Source: Candidatus Bathyarchaeota archaeon
Lineage (GTDB): Archaea; Thermoproteota; Bathyarchaeia; TCS64
Reading direction: 5' to 3'
DNA length: 6,406 bases
NCBI GenBank assembly: GCA_014729945.1
Contig: WJJC01000095.1
Location: 1-6,406 of the forward strand
Below, in pieces: positions 1-5,714 of the stretch (within the stretch, counting starts at the first letter, position 1; every line of letters starts with the position of its first letter). Below the pieces are notes generated by a model that saw nothing but the letters and a program-made list of their open reading frames with translations, had not been told where the DNA came from and searched no databases. The position numbers and the translations under genes are program-made.

Positions 1-840
1 CCAAGCGGAAGCCTGAAGGATCGCATAGCCCTTGAGATGATACGCGGCGCAGAGGAGAAAGGTTTGCTGAAACCAGGTTACACCATAATCGAGGCAAGCA
101 CAGGTAATACAGGAACTGCTCTCAGCTTCGTAGGCACCCAGCTAGGGTATAACGTTGAGATCTATATGCCGGAGGGGATGACTCCTGAGAGAATAAAGAT
201 TATGGAGGCTTATGGCGCCAAGGTACATGAACTGGAACTGGAGGGTGATGCTAATGGAGCTGTTGCAGGTGCTGAGGTGGAGATTGGAACTAGGGTAAAG
301 TGTTTGGAGATAGAGAAGAATAATAGCGATGTCTGGTGGGCCAGACAGTTCAGTAACTCGGCGAACACACGAGCTCATGTAAAAACCGGTAGAGAGATCA
401 TACGTCAACTGGCTGAGTCTGTGGATGCTTTCGTAGCCAGTATCGGCGTCGGGGGTACTCTTTACGGTGTCGCTAAGGCTCTTAGAGAGGACTACCCGAA
501 TGTAACCATAGTGGGGTTGGAGCCCGATTCAGCAAGGTACCCTATCAGTGAGGGATTTTACTGTGTTCCTGGTGTGGATAAATCCGTTTGTGGTGGTATC
601 ATCGAAGAAATGATGAACAGCGGCATCGTGGACCGCGTGGTTAAGGTGTCTAACAGTGAAGCCGTATCCATGTCTGATCGTCTTGTAAGAGAGGAAGGGT
701 TATTCTGTGGAATCTCATCAGGAGCCAATGTGTTTATGGCTTGTAAACTGGCCGAGGAGCTTGGTGACGATAAGAATGTAGTTACCGTACTCCCTGATCA
801 TAGGGACAGGTATCTTTCGGAGAAAAAGTATACAACCTAG
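1..840 (+). CDS. PLP-dependent cysteine synthase / cystathionine beta-synthase family protein (5'-truncated)
   Basis: Fold-type II PLP enzyme that would make cysteine (or cystathionine) by beta-replacement on an activated serine. The frame is open from base 1, so the gene starts upstream; 279 residues are visible, lacking perhaps 30-40 N-terminal residues of a roughly 300-residue family. Window residues 1-8 read PSGSLKDR, the PLP-lysine motif, with the Schiff-base lysine at residue 6. STGNTG at 33-38 is the substrate-carboxylate loop. PEGMTPERIKIMEAYGA at 57-73 is a conserved family block. IGVGGTLYG at 148-156 is the PLP-phosphate loop, followed by GISSGAN near 237-243 and PDHRDRYLS at 265-273. 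In the last motif, His267 stands where the family usually has Ser or Thr contacting the PLP ring nitrogen. There is no CBS-domain tail. The donor (O-acetylserine, O-phosphoserine or serine) cannot be told from sequence. The gene converges on and overlaps the downstream minus-strand gene by 4 bases. Confidence 0.9.
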   Translation, partial: PSGSLKDRIALEMIRGAEEKGLLKPGYTIIEASTGNTGTALSFVGTQLGYNVEIYMPEGMTPERIKIMEAYGAKVHELELEGDANGAVAGAEVEIGTRVKCLEIEKNNSDVWWARQFSNSANTRAHVKTGREIIRQLAESVDAFVASIGVGGTLYGVAKALREDYPNVTIVGLEPDSARYPISEGFYCVPGVDKSVCGGIIEEMMNSGIVDRVVKVSNSEAVSMSDRLVREEGLFCGISSGANVFMACKLAEELGDDKNVVTVLPDHRDRYLSEKKYTT

Positions 841-1157
841 TTGTTGATGTACTGAGGTGGGTCAGTCACCATTTTCTCTATGGTATATGGATCTATATTG
901 ATCCTGAACCTGCTTACTCTTACCTTCTTGATTGCTTTTCCTGTCTCAGGGTCTACGTCGTTGAATACGCGGACTATTCCCGCTTGTTCCATGTCGTTAA
1001 TTCTCTTCTGGACCGTAGTGTAAGGTATATCGGTCTCGTTCGCTATCTGTTTCATATATTTGGAACCGTTTTTTATATTGGCTATTATCTCCCAAGTGTA
1101 CCTCATTCCAAGTATCTTTAACTGTGCATGAAGTTGTTCTTTCTGGGAGTTAATCAT
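837..1157 (-). CDS. Winged helix-turn-helix (ArsR-like) transcriptional regulator
   Basis: Small 106-residue DNA-binding protein, probably a transcription regulator. Residues 13-30 form a first helix (core IIANIKNG). Residues 34-59 form the HTH, with YMKQIANETDIPYTTV followed by the recognition helix QKRINDMEQAGIV. Residues 63-85 are a basic beta-wing (DPETGKAIKKVRVSRF). No metal-binding or ligand-binding domain is visible, and the tail (86-106) is short. The ATG start is supported by AAGGAG seven bases upstream, inside the end of the preceding zinc-ribbon gene; the two genes overlap by 8 bases, so they are very likely co-transcribed and coupled. The target is unknown. Autoregulation through the inverted repeat in the upstream intergenic region, or control of the neighbouring cysteine gene, are guesses. 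Its stop codon is nested in the stop of the convergent cysteine synthase gene. Confidence 0.85.
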   Translation of the reverse strand: MINSQKEQLHAQLKILGMRYTWEIIANIKNGSKYMKQIANETDIPYTTVQKRINDMEQAGIVRVFNDVDPETGKAIKKVRVSRFRINIDPYTIEKMVTDPPQYINN

Positions 1158-1323
1158 CTTTCTTCTCCTTTTCCGGGTTTTTGAATAGGATTGGCTTACC
1201 GCAGTATAGGCACCCCATGGTCTTGGGTACTATGTGGTTACAGTGTTTGCATCTGGTCAAAGCTTCGTGGATTTCTTCTTGTTCTAGTTGTGTTTCCGGT
1301 GTTTGTATGTATTCTTGTGCCAT
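1150..1323 (-). CDS. Small zinc-ribbon protein (57 aa), first gene of the wHTH operon
   Basis: Translating the minus strand from the ATG at 1323 gives 57 residues ending in TAA. The N-terminal 20 residues are acidic and Gln/Glu-rich (MAQEYIQTPETQLEQEE). Then comes a compact zinc ribbon: Cys25-x2-Cys28, a nine-residue spacer, and Cys38-x2-Cys41 (RCKHCNHIVPKTMGCLYCGK). The tail is charged (KNPEKEKKDD). The paired CxxC knuckles with GxLYCGKPI-like spacing are typical of small archaeal rubredoxin-type ribbons, which often act in protein or nucleic-acid binding; no specific function can be assigned. The gene overlaps the winged-helix gene by 8 bases and its last codons carry that gene's Shine-Dalgarno site. 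No Shine-Dalgarno sequence precedes its own ATG, consistent with a leaderless first gene. Confidence 0.8.
   Translation of the reverse strand: MAQEYIQTPETQLEQEEIHEALTRCKHCNHIVPKTMGCLYCGKPILFKNPEKEKKDD
1165..1170 (-). promoter_or_regulatory. Shine-Dalgarno site for the wHTH gene
   Basis: AAGGAG on the minus strand lies seven bases before the ATG at 1157, inside the Glu/Lys-rich end of the zinc-ribbon gene. It fixes the start of the regulator and implies translational coupling in the two-gene operon. Confidence 0.65.
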
Positions 1324-1354
1324 GATTATTCGTGTATTATTTTCGTGAAATCGG

Positions 1355-1366
1355 TTTTAAGATAAA
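1355..1366 (-). promoter_or_regulatory. Possible TATA box for the zinc-ribbon/wHTH operon
   Basis: On the minus strand TTTATCTTAAAA lies about 32-43 bases upstream of the ATG at 1323. It would place the transcription start some 10 bases before the start codon, giving a nearly leaderless transcript. The match is moderate, and no clear BRE is seen beside it. Confidence 0.35.
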
Positions 1367-1394
1367 CGCAGGGTATTGAAGTAAGGGGATGGGT

Positions 1395-1417
1395 GAAAGT
1401 GGTGGTTTATCACTTTC
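1395..1417. repeat. Inverted repeat, candidate operator
   Basis: GAAAGTG (1395-1401) and CACTTTC (1411-1417) are perfect 7-base inverted arms around a 9-base centre. The site lies about 70 bases upstream of the zinc-ribbon start and is not followed by a T-run, so it fits a dimer-binding operator better than a terminator. The winged-helix protein of the adjacent operon is an obvious candidate ligand, but this is inference. Confidence 0.4.
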
Positions 1418-1632
1418 TCTAATACGATTAGGTCTATTTGTAGATCAAATTATTATTATTATAAGATTTTTTTAAAAAGTCTGGTGTTTTTAAACGGTAT
1501 GGAATAAATAATAGGTTCACTCTGGTATCTTGTTTTGATTACCTTTTCATTCAAAAAATGCTATTACGTAAGTTTGTACTAACAGTGAACAGTAGTAAGA
1601 TAAAATAAGTAAACCCAAAAAAGGTGGGTTAA

Positions 1633-1640
1633 TTTTATAT
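1633..1640 (+). promoter_or_regulatory. TATA box of the formyltransferase gene
   Basis: TTTTATAT is centred about 27 bases before the ATG at 1664, the normal archaeal spacing for a leaderless transcript. There is no Shine-Dalgarno site before that ATG, which agrees. A 5-bp inverted repeat (AACCC 1612-1616, GGGTT 1626-1630) sits directly upstream, where BRE or a regulator would bind. Confidence 0.55.
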
Positions 1641-1663
1641 TCCTTACTAATGGTTCCTGAGAC

Positions 1664-2470
1664 ATGACGCTTACACCTATTTACCCATACAGCGACTCTA
1701 GGAAGATGCGTGTCGCCCTTTTCATATCAGGTTCAGGAACAAACGGGTTGAAGATAATTGAACGATCCAAGAAACCTGACGCAAATTACACTGTGTCCTT
1801 GATATTCAGTGATGTAAAAGATGAGCGAATAAGACGAAATGGATCCAAGATGACCCGTGCAAAGGATATTGCATCTGAGCAGGGTATTAGCTATGAGTAT
1901 GTAGATATACGGGATTTCTACAAGGAGCGTGGATTGAAAAGATCTGATCTTTCCATACGACCAGATTATGATAGACTGGTATTGGAGAAGCTCAAAGATT
2001 ATAAATTGGATTTGATAGCAAACGCTGGCTACATGAGTATTATGACACCGGTATTACTTGATGAGTATAAGGGCAGGATCGTGAATGTACATCCAGCCGA
2101 CTTAACCATCATGGATGGCGAGAAACGCAAATACGTTGGCATTCACGTCATAGAGGAGGCTATAATGGCTGGTGAAACCGAGATACGTTCAACCACCCAC
2201 ATCGTACGTGAGGAAGTGGACCACGGTGAGATACTCATAATCTCAGAGCCCGTGAAAATAGATCTTGACGTATCCATCGATAAACTCAGAGAGGACTCTG
2301 AGTTAAGGAAACAAGTTGTCTCAGATTACCAAGATAAGCTGAAAAAGAAAGGTGACTGGGTTATCTATCCCATGACAGTACAAATGATCTCTGAGGGAAG
2401 ATTTGCATATGGACCAAAAGGCGTCTACTTGGACGGTGAGTCCATCCCCCACGGATATAAACTGGGCTAG
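1664..2470 (+). CDS. purN: PurN-like formyltransferase (phosphoribosylglycinamide formyltransferase family)
   Basis: Cytosolic folate-dependent formyltransferase, most likely transferring formyl from 10-formyl-tetrahydrofolate (or an archaeal pterin equivalent) to glycinamide ribonucleotide in purine synthesis. Residues 16-27 (RVALFISGSGTN) are the nucleotide-phosphate loop. DLIANAGYMSIMTP at 116-129 matches the family AGxMxIxxP block. NVHPADL at 141-147 supplies catalytic Asn141 and His143. THIVREEVDHGEIL at 178-191 supplies catalytic Asp186, so the Asn-His-Asp triad is complete. The protein is 268 residues, longer than the usual 190-220. There is a 15-residue N-terminal lead, an insertion around 83-105, and a C-terminal segment (221-268, with SEGRFAYGPKGVYLDGE) of a type I associate with archaeal members. 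ATG 1664 is chosen because of the TATA spacing; ATG 1706 is an alternative that would remove the lead. The true substrate could differ from GAR. Confidence 0.8.
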   Translation: MTLTPIYPYSDSRKMRVALFISGSGTNGLKIIERSKKPDANYTVSLIFSDVKDERIRRNGSKMTRAKDIASEQGISYEYVDIRDFYKERGLKRSDLSIRPDYDRLVLEKLKDYKLDLIANAGYMSIMTPVLLDEYKGRIVNVHPADLTIMDGEKRKYVGIHVIEEAIMAGETEIRSTTHIVREEVDHGEILIISEPVKIDLDVSIDKLREDSELRKQVVSDYQDKLKKKGDWVIYPMTVQMISEGRFAYGPKGVYLDGESIPHGYKLG

Positions 2471-2510
2471 CTCTTTCACATATCTCCCCACCTTACCCTC
2501 CATGGTTCAC

Positions 2511-2518
2511 TTTAAGTA
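2511..2518 (+). promoter_or_regulatory. Possible TATA box of the RecA-like/polymerase operon
   Basis: TTTAAGTA lies 26-33 bases upstream of the ATG at 2544, which is consistent with a leaderless operon transcript; no Shine-Dalgarno site precedes that ATG. The 73-base gap from the formyltransferase gene otherwise holds only a pyrimidine-rich stretch (2471-2501) that might aid termination. I see no clear damage-response motif. Confidence 0.4.
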
Positions 2519-2543
2519 ACAAACACACTGTTTCTCAATTGCG

Positions 2544-3578
2544 ATGACCCCCCGAAGACATGACTCGGCGTCAACTTTCACGAGCGCCCTTCAAGTCTAT
2601 GCTAACCGTGCAGAGGTTTCAAGGCTTTCAACGGGGAGTCATCGCCTCGATCAATTACTAGGAGGCATTGAGGCCACTCAGTTTTACCTATTATACGGCT
2701 CAGAGGATACATTGGTGCCTGATAGACTGCTCTACAGGTTGATGGTGGACCCCCTCAAGGAACCCAGTGGAGATGTGGTTTATCTTTTATGTGGCAACTA
2801 TCGACGTGACCGGACTAGTTTTGATCCAGATTTTTTGCTGAGGCTCCTTGTCTACAACGGATTAGATGTAGAAACATCCCTAAGCCGGATTCATATCATA
2901 GGAGTGTTCTCAGAGGCCCAACTCGTGAATGCACCCAGCCTCGTGGAAGAGATCACGGAGAATGCAGACATCAAACTAATGGCGGTGCAACAATTATCAA
3001 AGCTATTTTATAGCGAGAACGCCATTGGCTTCGAGAACAGGGCGAAGTTCAAGGGCGTGGTGGCGAAGCTAAAGGAGTTATGTACTATAAACCATGCGCC
3101 ATTGGTGGCCTCATGTGTCTCCAAGAAGAGGCGAAATCTTTCCCCTGAACCCATGGGTGGAAGCTATCTACGTCACGCCGCTAACGTATTGGTTTATCTA
3201 CGGGAGTTGAAAGGTGGAGATGTCTCGGCTCAATTGGTGAAACACTTCGATAAGAGACGAGCGGGGAAACGAGTACGATTAAACGATGAGGATGACGAAG
3301 CATTGGGTAGGATAACAAAAGAATGTATGAGGGGAAGAATACAGGATGTTATGAAGGGGCTTCGCATAGGATATCGTGAAGCATTAAAAAATAACCTGAT
3401 GCAGGAAGCATTTGACAAGGTCTGGGAGGATTGGGATCAGGAGCAGGGAGCCATGATATACGAAAAGGTGATCCCCGCTCTTGATCTGTTGAATCTAACA
3501 GGGGTGTTATCCAATCGACGCGAATTGGGCTCGCTCAGGAACAGGGTTGAGGCATTGGAGAAGAGATATGAGACTTAA
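2544..3578 (+). CDS. RadA/RecA-superfamily paralogue with degenerate Walker motifs (ImuA-like accessory protein?)
   Basis: RecA-fold protein related to RadA/RadB but probably not an ATPase. Residues 28-41 (LSTGSHRLDQLLGG) match the entry to the RadA core. The P-loop position (about 50-60, LYGSEDTLVPD) lacks the GKT/S signature, and the Walker B strand (143-148, IKLMAV) is followed by Gln149 rather than Asp. PMGGSYLRHAANVLVYLREL at 203-222 matches the conserved GG...HxxxxxxYLR segment of archaeal RadA. There is no N-terminal helix-hairpin-helix domain. Residues 250-344 form an additional, mostly helical, charged region ending in a short coiled-coil-like segment (about 325-342), suited to protein-protein contact. 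The gene overlaps the polymerase gene by 11 bases, so the products probably work together, perhaps with the RecA-like protein as loader or adaptor. The ImuA comparison rests on context and shared loss of ATP sites, not on demonstrated homology within that family. Confidence 0.8.
   Translation: MTPRRHDSASTFTSALQVYANRAEVSRLSTGSHRLDQLLGGIEATQFYLLYGSEDTLVPDRLLYRLMVDPLKEPSGDVVYLLCGNYRRDRTSFDPDFLLRLLVYNGLDVETSLSRIHIIGVFSEAQLVNAPSLVEEITENADIKLMAVQQLSKLFYSENAIGFENRAKFKGVVAKLKELCTINHAPLVASCVSKKRRNLSPEPMGGSYLRHAANVLVYLRELKGGDVSAQLVKHFDKRRAGKRVRLNDEDDEALGRITKECMRGRIQDVMKGLRIGYREALKNNLMQEAFDKVWEDWDQEQGAMIYEKVIPALDLLNLTGVLSNRRELGSLRNRVEALEKRYET
3557..3560 (+). promoter_or_regulatory. Shine-Dalgarno site deciding the PolB2 start
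   Basis: GGAG lies seven bases before ATG 3568 and inside the end of the RecA-like gene. It favours ATG 3568 over the in-frame TTG at 3547, which has no comparable site. Confidence 0.55.
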
Positions 3579-5628
3579 CGGTTGGCTCCTAGATGTCAGA
3601 CTCAGTGACTATGGTGTTCATCTCTGGGTGAAGACAGGGGAAAAACGAACACGGTTTAGCCTTGAATATCAACCAGATTTCTATGTGGTCCCAAGAAGTG
3701 TATCTTTTAACGAGTTCCTTGACTTATTTGATGAGCATCCTCATATACTCGTACTGGAGAAAACCAAGAGATACACCTCACTAAGTAGCCCTGATGAGCG
3801 CCCTGTTATCCGGGTGGCTGTTGATGCTCCGGATTTTTACCGATCTGTGGTGGGTCAGGTGGAGAAATACGGTGAAATATACGATGACTCTCTATCCCAT
3901 ACTCAGCGTTTCCTAGCGGATCACGGGTTAATACCCCTTGGAGAAGTCTCCCTCGATGCGGATGAAAAACATCGAATCCAGTCAATAGAGCCGATACCCC
4001 TAAACCGAAGCTTGGAGCCACCGCCATTCAAAGTGCTTTGCTTCGAGTCTTACCATGAAGATGAATTATCCTTTATCACCTACGATGAAACCATTCGGGA
4101 AGAACACCGCTTCAGAGGAGAGGTCGAGGAAACTCTCGATACCTTCATGGAGCATATCCGGGAGGAGAACCCTGATTTTCTCTGCTGCATACCATCCGAT
4201 ATGAAGACACTGCTCAAGCTATGCGAGAAATATGGACAACTATCCCTTGGATACTATCAAAGAAAGAGCTTTCACTTAGAGAAGGGCAGGGTCTTTCTTA
4301 ACCTTAAGACGTACCGACGTACAAGCCTAGCCGGTATACTTGAGCGTATTATGTATACCCGGGAAGTGCCGCGAATAGGCTCCGACTGGGCAGCCGGTAG
4401 AGCCATCGAGAGCCGCCAGAGCTATGAGGCCAGTAGACGAGGCTATTTACTTCCAAGGCGCGGCTTCTACCAACCCATGATGAGTCTCGGTGAGCTTATC
4501 AAAGAACGGGATCACGGTGGATTGATCTTCGCCCCCCGTGTTGGACTACACGTGAACGTGGCGGCGTTGGACTTTGAGAGCATGTTCCCCCACCTCATAA
4601 TCAGGGAGAACATCAGTTACGAGAACATAGACGAAGAACAAGCATCAGAGGGATTCCTACTGGACTTTACCCGAGACACCCTTGAAAGAAGACTATACTT
4701 TAAACACATGAAGAAAGAACTGCGGGATCAGCCTGAGAAATGGTTCTGGTGCGAGACCAGACAACAAGCCCTCAAGGAAATACTCTTTTGTACCTACGGG
4801 TACAGCGGATGCTGGGCCAACAAATTCGGTAACATGAATACCTTTATGGAGATAAATAAGGCGGCCCGTAATAACTTGGTGGACGCCATGAATGTCGCCC
4901 GTGAAGAGGGTTTCCAGACATTGTACGGGAACACAGATAGCCTATTCCTAAAGAAAAAGGAAGCCAATAAGGAGGATTTTGATTTTCTCGCAGCCTTGAT
5001 ACAGGAAAAGATGGGGTTGCCCATAACCGTGGAGAATCATTACAGATATCTGGTATTGTTACCCCAAAAATCGGATGAAGCCTTTGGAGCCATCAACAGG
5101 TATTATGGGATCCGGTATGATGGTGAACTAGTGTGCCGTGGCATCGAGCTAAGACGCCGAAACACCCCACAGTTCATCGCTGATACTCAGAGAGAATCCA
5201 TAAGAATATTGCTCTCCCATGACTCCCCCGAAGAGATTGCCTGCAAAGGCGTGAAACAGGTTAAGAGACTCATCAATAAGAGAAACCGGGAACTGAAACA
5301 AGGACTGGTCCCCCTCAATGAGCTTGAGGCTAAAACAATCCTAAGACGCAAACCATCTAGATATAAGACCCGGCTTCCCCACGTGACTGCAGCTAAGGCG
5401 CTTGAAATAAACGGAAAAGAAGTGGATCGGGGAGGCATAATCAGTTATATCTACGTGGACTCCAGTCATAGTAATCCCTTCAGACGCGTCAGCCCCGCTG
5501 GGTACCAGAAAAAATTTGACTATAAAAAATACCAGCATCTACTCTTCGAGGCCGAGAAAAGTATATTATTACCTTTCCTAGGAAATGATGAAGAGCCCAA
5601 GGCAATGAACTTGGATCGGTTCTTCTAG
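3568..5628 (+). CDS. polB2: Archaeal PolB2-type (Dpo2-like) family B DNA polymerase, exonuclease-dead, degenerate catalytic motifs
   Basis: A 686-residue B-family polymerase of the divergent archaeal PolB2 group. Residues 1-150 form the N-terminal domain (GWLLDVRLSDYGVHLWVKT). The exonuclease region (about 153-290) is present as a fold, but the motif positions have lost their acids: LCFESY at 157-162 replaces the DxE of ExoI, and NPDFLCCIPSDM at 201-212 replaces ExoII. Palm motif A is LDFESMFP (334-341) with Asp335 retained. Motif B is RQQALKEILFCTYGYSG (398-414), keeping Arg398 and Lys403 but with Phe407 where Asn is usual. Motif C is YGNTDS (453-458), with Asn455 in place of the first Asp and Asp457 retained. 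GAINRYYG (507-514) and RGIELRRRNTP (524-534) are PolB2-like. The C-terminus ends MNLDRFF, PIP-box-like. A damage-tolerance or accessory role is more likely than bulk replication. Catalytic activity is uncertain, not excluded. Confidence 0.88.
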   Translation: MRLNGWLLDVRLSDYGVHLWVKTGEKRTRFSLEYQPDFYVVPRSVSFNEFLDLFDEHPHILVLEKTKRYTSLSSPDERPVIRVAVDAPDFYRSVVGQVEKYGEIYDDSLSHTQRFLADHGLIPLGEVSLDADEKHRIQSIEPIPLNRSLEPPPFKVLCFESYHEDELSFITYDETIREEHRFRGEVEETLDTFMEHIREENPDFLCCIPSDMKTLLKLCEKYGQLSLGYYQRKSFHLEKGRVFLNLKTYRRTSLAGILERIMYTREVPRIGSDWAAGRAIESRQSYEASRRGYLLPRRGFYQPMMSLGELIKERDHGGLIFAPRVGLHVNVAALDFESMFPHLIIRENISYENIDEEQASEGFLLDFTRDTLERRLYFKHMKKELRDQPEKWFWCETRQQALKEILFCTYGYSGCWANKFGNMNTFMEINKAARNNLVDAMNVAREEGFQTLYGNTDSLFLKKKEANKEDFDFLAALIQEKMGLPITVENHYRYLVLLPQKSDEAFGAINRYYGIRYDGELVCRGIELRRRNTPQFIADTQRESIRILLSHDSPEEIACKGVKQVKRLINKRNRELKQGLVPLNELEAKTILRRKPSRYKTRLPHVTAAKALEINGKEVDRGGIISYIYVDSSHSNPFRRVSPAGYQKKFDYKKYQHLLFEAEKSILLPFLGNDEEPKAMNLDRFF

Positions 5629-5640
5629 AAAATTTTTCTA
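5626..5640 (+). terminator. A/T-rich palindrome spanning the PolB2 stop codon
   Basis: TAGAAAA (5626-5632) and TTTTCTA (5634-5640) are perfect inverted arms about one central T; the left arm starts with the stop codon itself. Being all but A/T it would be a weak hairpin, and the five-T run may act as an archaeal T-tract terminator. Confidence 0.4.
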
Positions 5641-5650
5641 AATTAACTTA

Positions 5651-5670
5651 AAGAAGAGGTTTATATAAAA
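5651..5670 (+). promoter_or_regulatory. Strong BRE/TATA promoter upstream of the HExxH gene
   Basis: A purine-rich BRE-like stretch (AAGAAGAGG, 5651-5659) abuts TTTATATAAAA (5660-5670), the best archaeal promoter in the window. Initiation would be expected near 5688-5692, which leaves a leader of about 65-70 bases before the GTG at 5758. A weaker T/A stretch at 5719-5727 could serve as a second, closer promoter. Confidence 0.6.
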
Positions 5671-5686
5671 TCTTTTTTGGTTTTCT
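5671..5686 (+). terminator. T-rich tract, probable PolB2 operon terminator
   Basis: TCTTTTTTGGTTTTCT contains runs of six and four T with no stable stem before it, as in archaeal intrinsic termination. It lies between the TATA box and the predicted start site of the next gene, so it could stop readthrough from the polymerase gene without affecting the downstream transcript. Confidence 0.45.
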
Positions 5687-5714
5687 CATGTAAATAATTA
5701 TTGATCATAGAACC

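Larger units (their letters stand above)
1324..1663. other. Divergent AT-rich intergenic region
   Basis: These 340 bases separate the leftward zinc-ribbon/wHTH operon from the rightward formyltransferase gene. I see no convincing gene or structural RNA. The region contains an ATT microsatellite around 1449-1462 and A/T runs at 1465-1478. It has a 7-bp inverted repeat at 1395-1417 and a far-spaced repeat pair (GTTCACT 1515-1521, AGTGAAC 1584-1590). Promoter elements lie at both ends. One 28-codon frame (1389-1475) is open but looks like chance. Confidence 0.7.

Noticed and set aside
1448..1462. ATT triplet microsatellite
   Set aside because: Too short and simple to be a meaningful repeat array; noted only as low-complexity intergenic DNA.
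1389..1475. 28-codon frame with a hydrophobic end (IIIIIRFF)
   Set aside because: The hydrophobicity comes from an ATT repeat and T-run, the purine-rich AAGGGG abuts the ATG with no usable spacing, and the frame spans the inverted repeat; it is most simply chance in AT-rich DNA.
1515..1590. GTTCACT / AGTGAAC inverted pair 62 bases apart, with GGTTCACT again at 2504-2511
   Set aside because: Seven- and eight-base matches of this kind are expected many times by chance in 6.4 kb, and the spacing suggests no structure.
1650..1667. Five-codon frame (MVPET) ending in ATGA overlap with the formyltransferase start
   Set aside because: It lies upstream of the expected transcription start, so it is probably not transcribed.
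2321..2503. 60-codon minus-strand frame over the end of the formyltransferase gene
   Set aside because: Mostly antisense to conserved coding sequence, with no motif and no promoter or ribosome site of note.
3547..3567. TTG start giving a 693-residue polymerase
   Set aside because: The seven extra residues (MRHWRRD) lack family similarity, and ATG 3568 has GGAG at proper spacing and begins with the PolB-like MRLNGWLLDV.
3806..4027. Minus-strand frames inside the polymerase gene (also 4794-5024, 5187-5438, 5341-5538, and 3230-3418 in the RecA-like gene)
   Set aside because: They lie wholly opposite well-supported coding sequence and show no recognisable domains or start signals.
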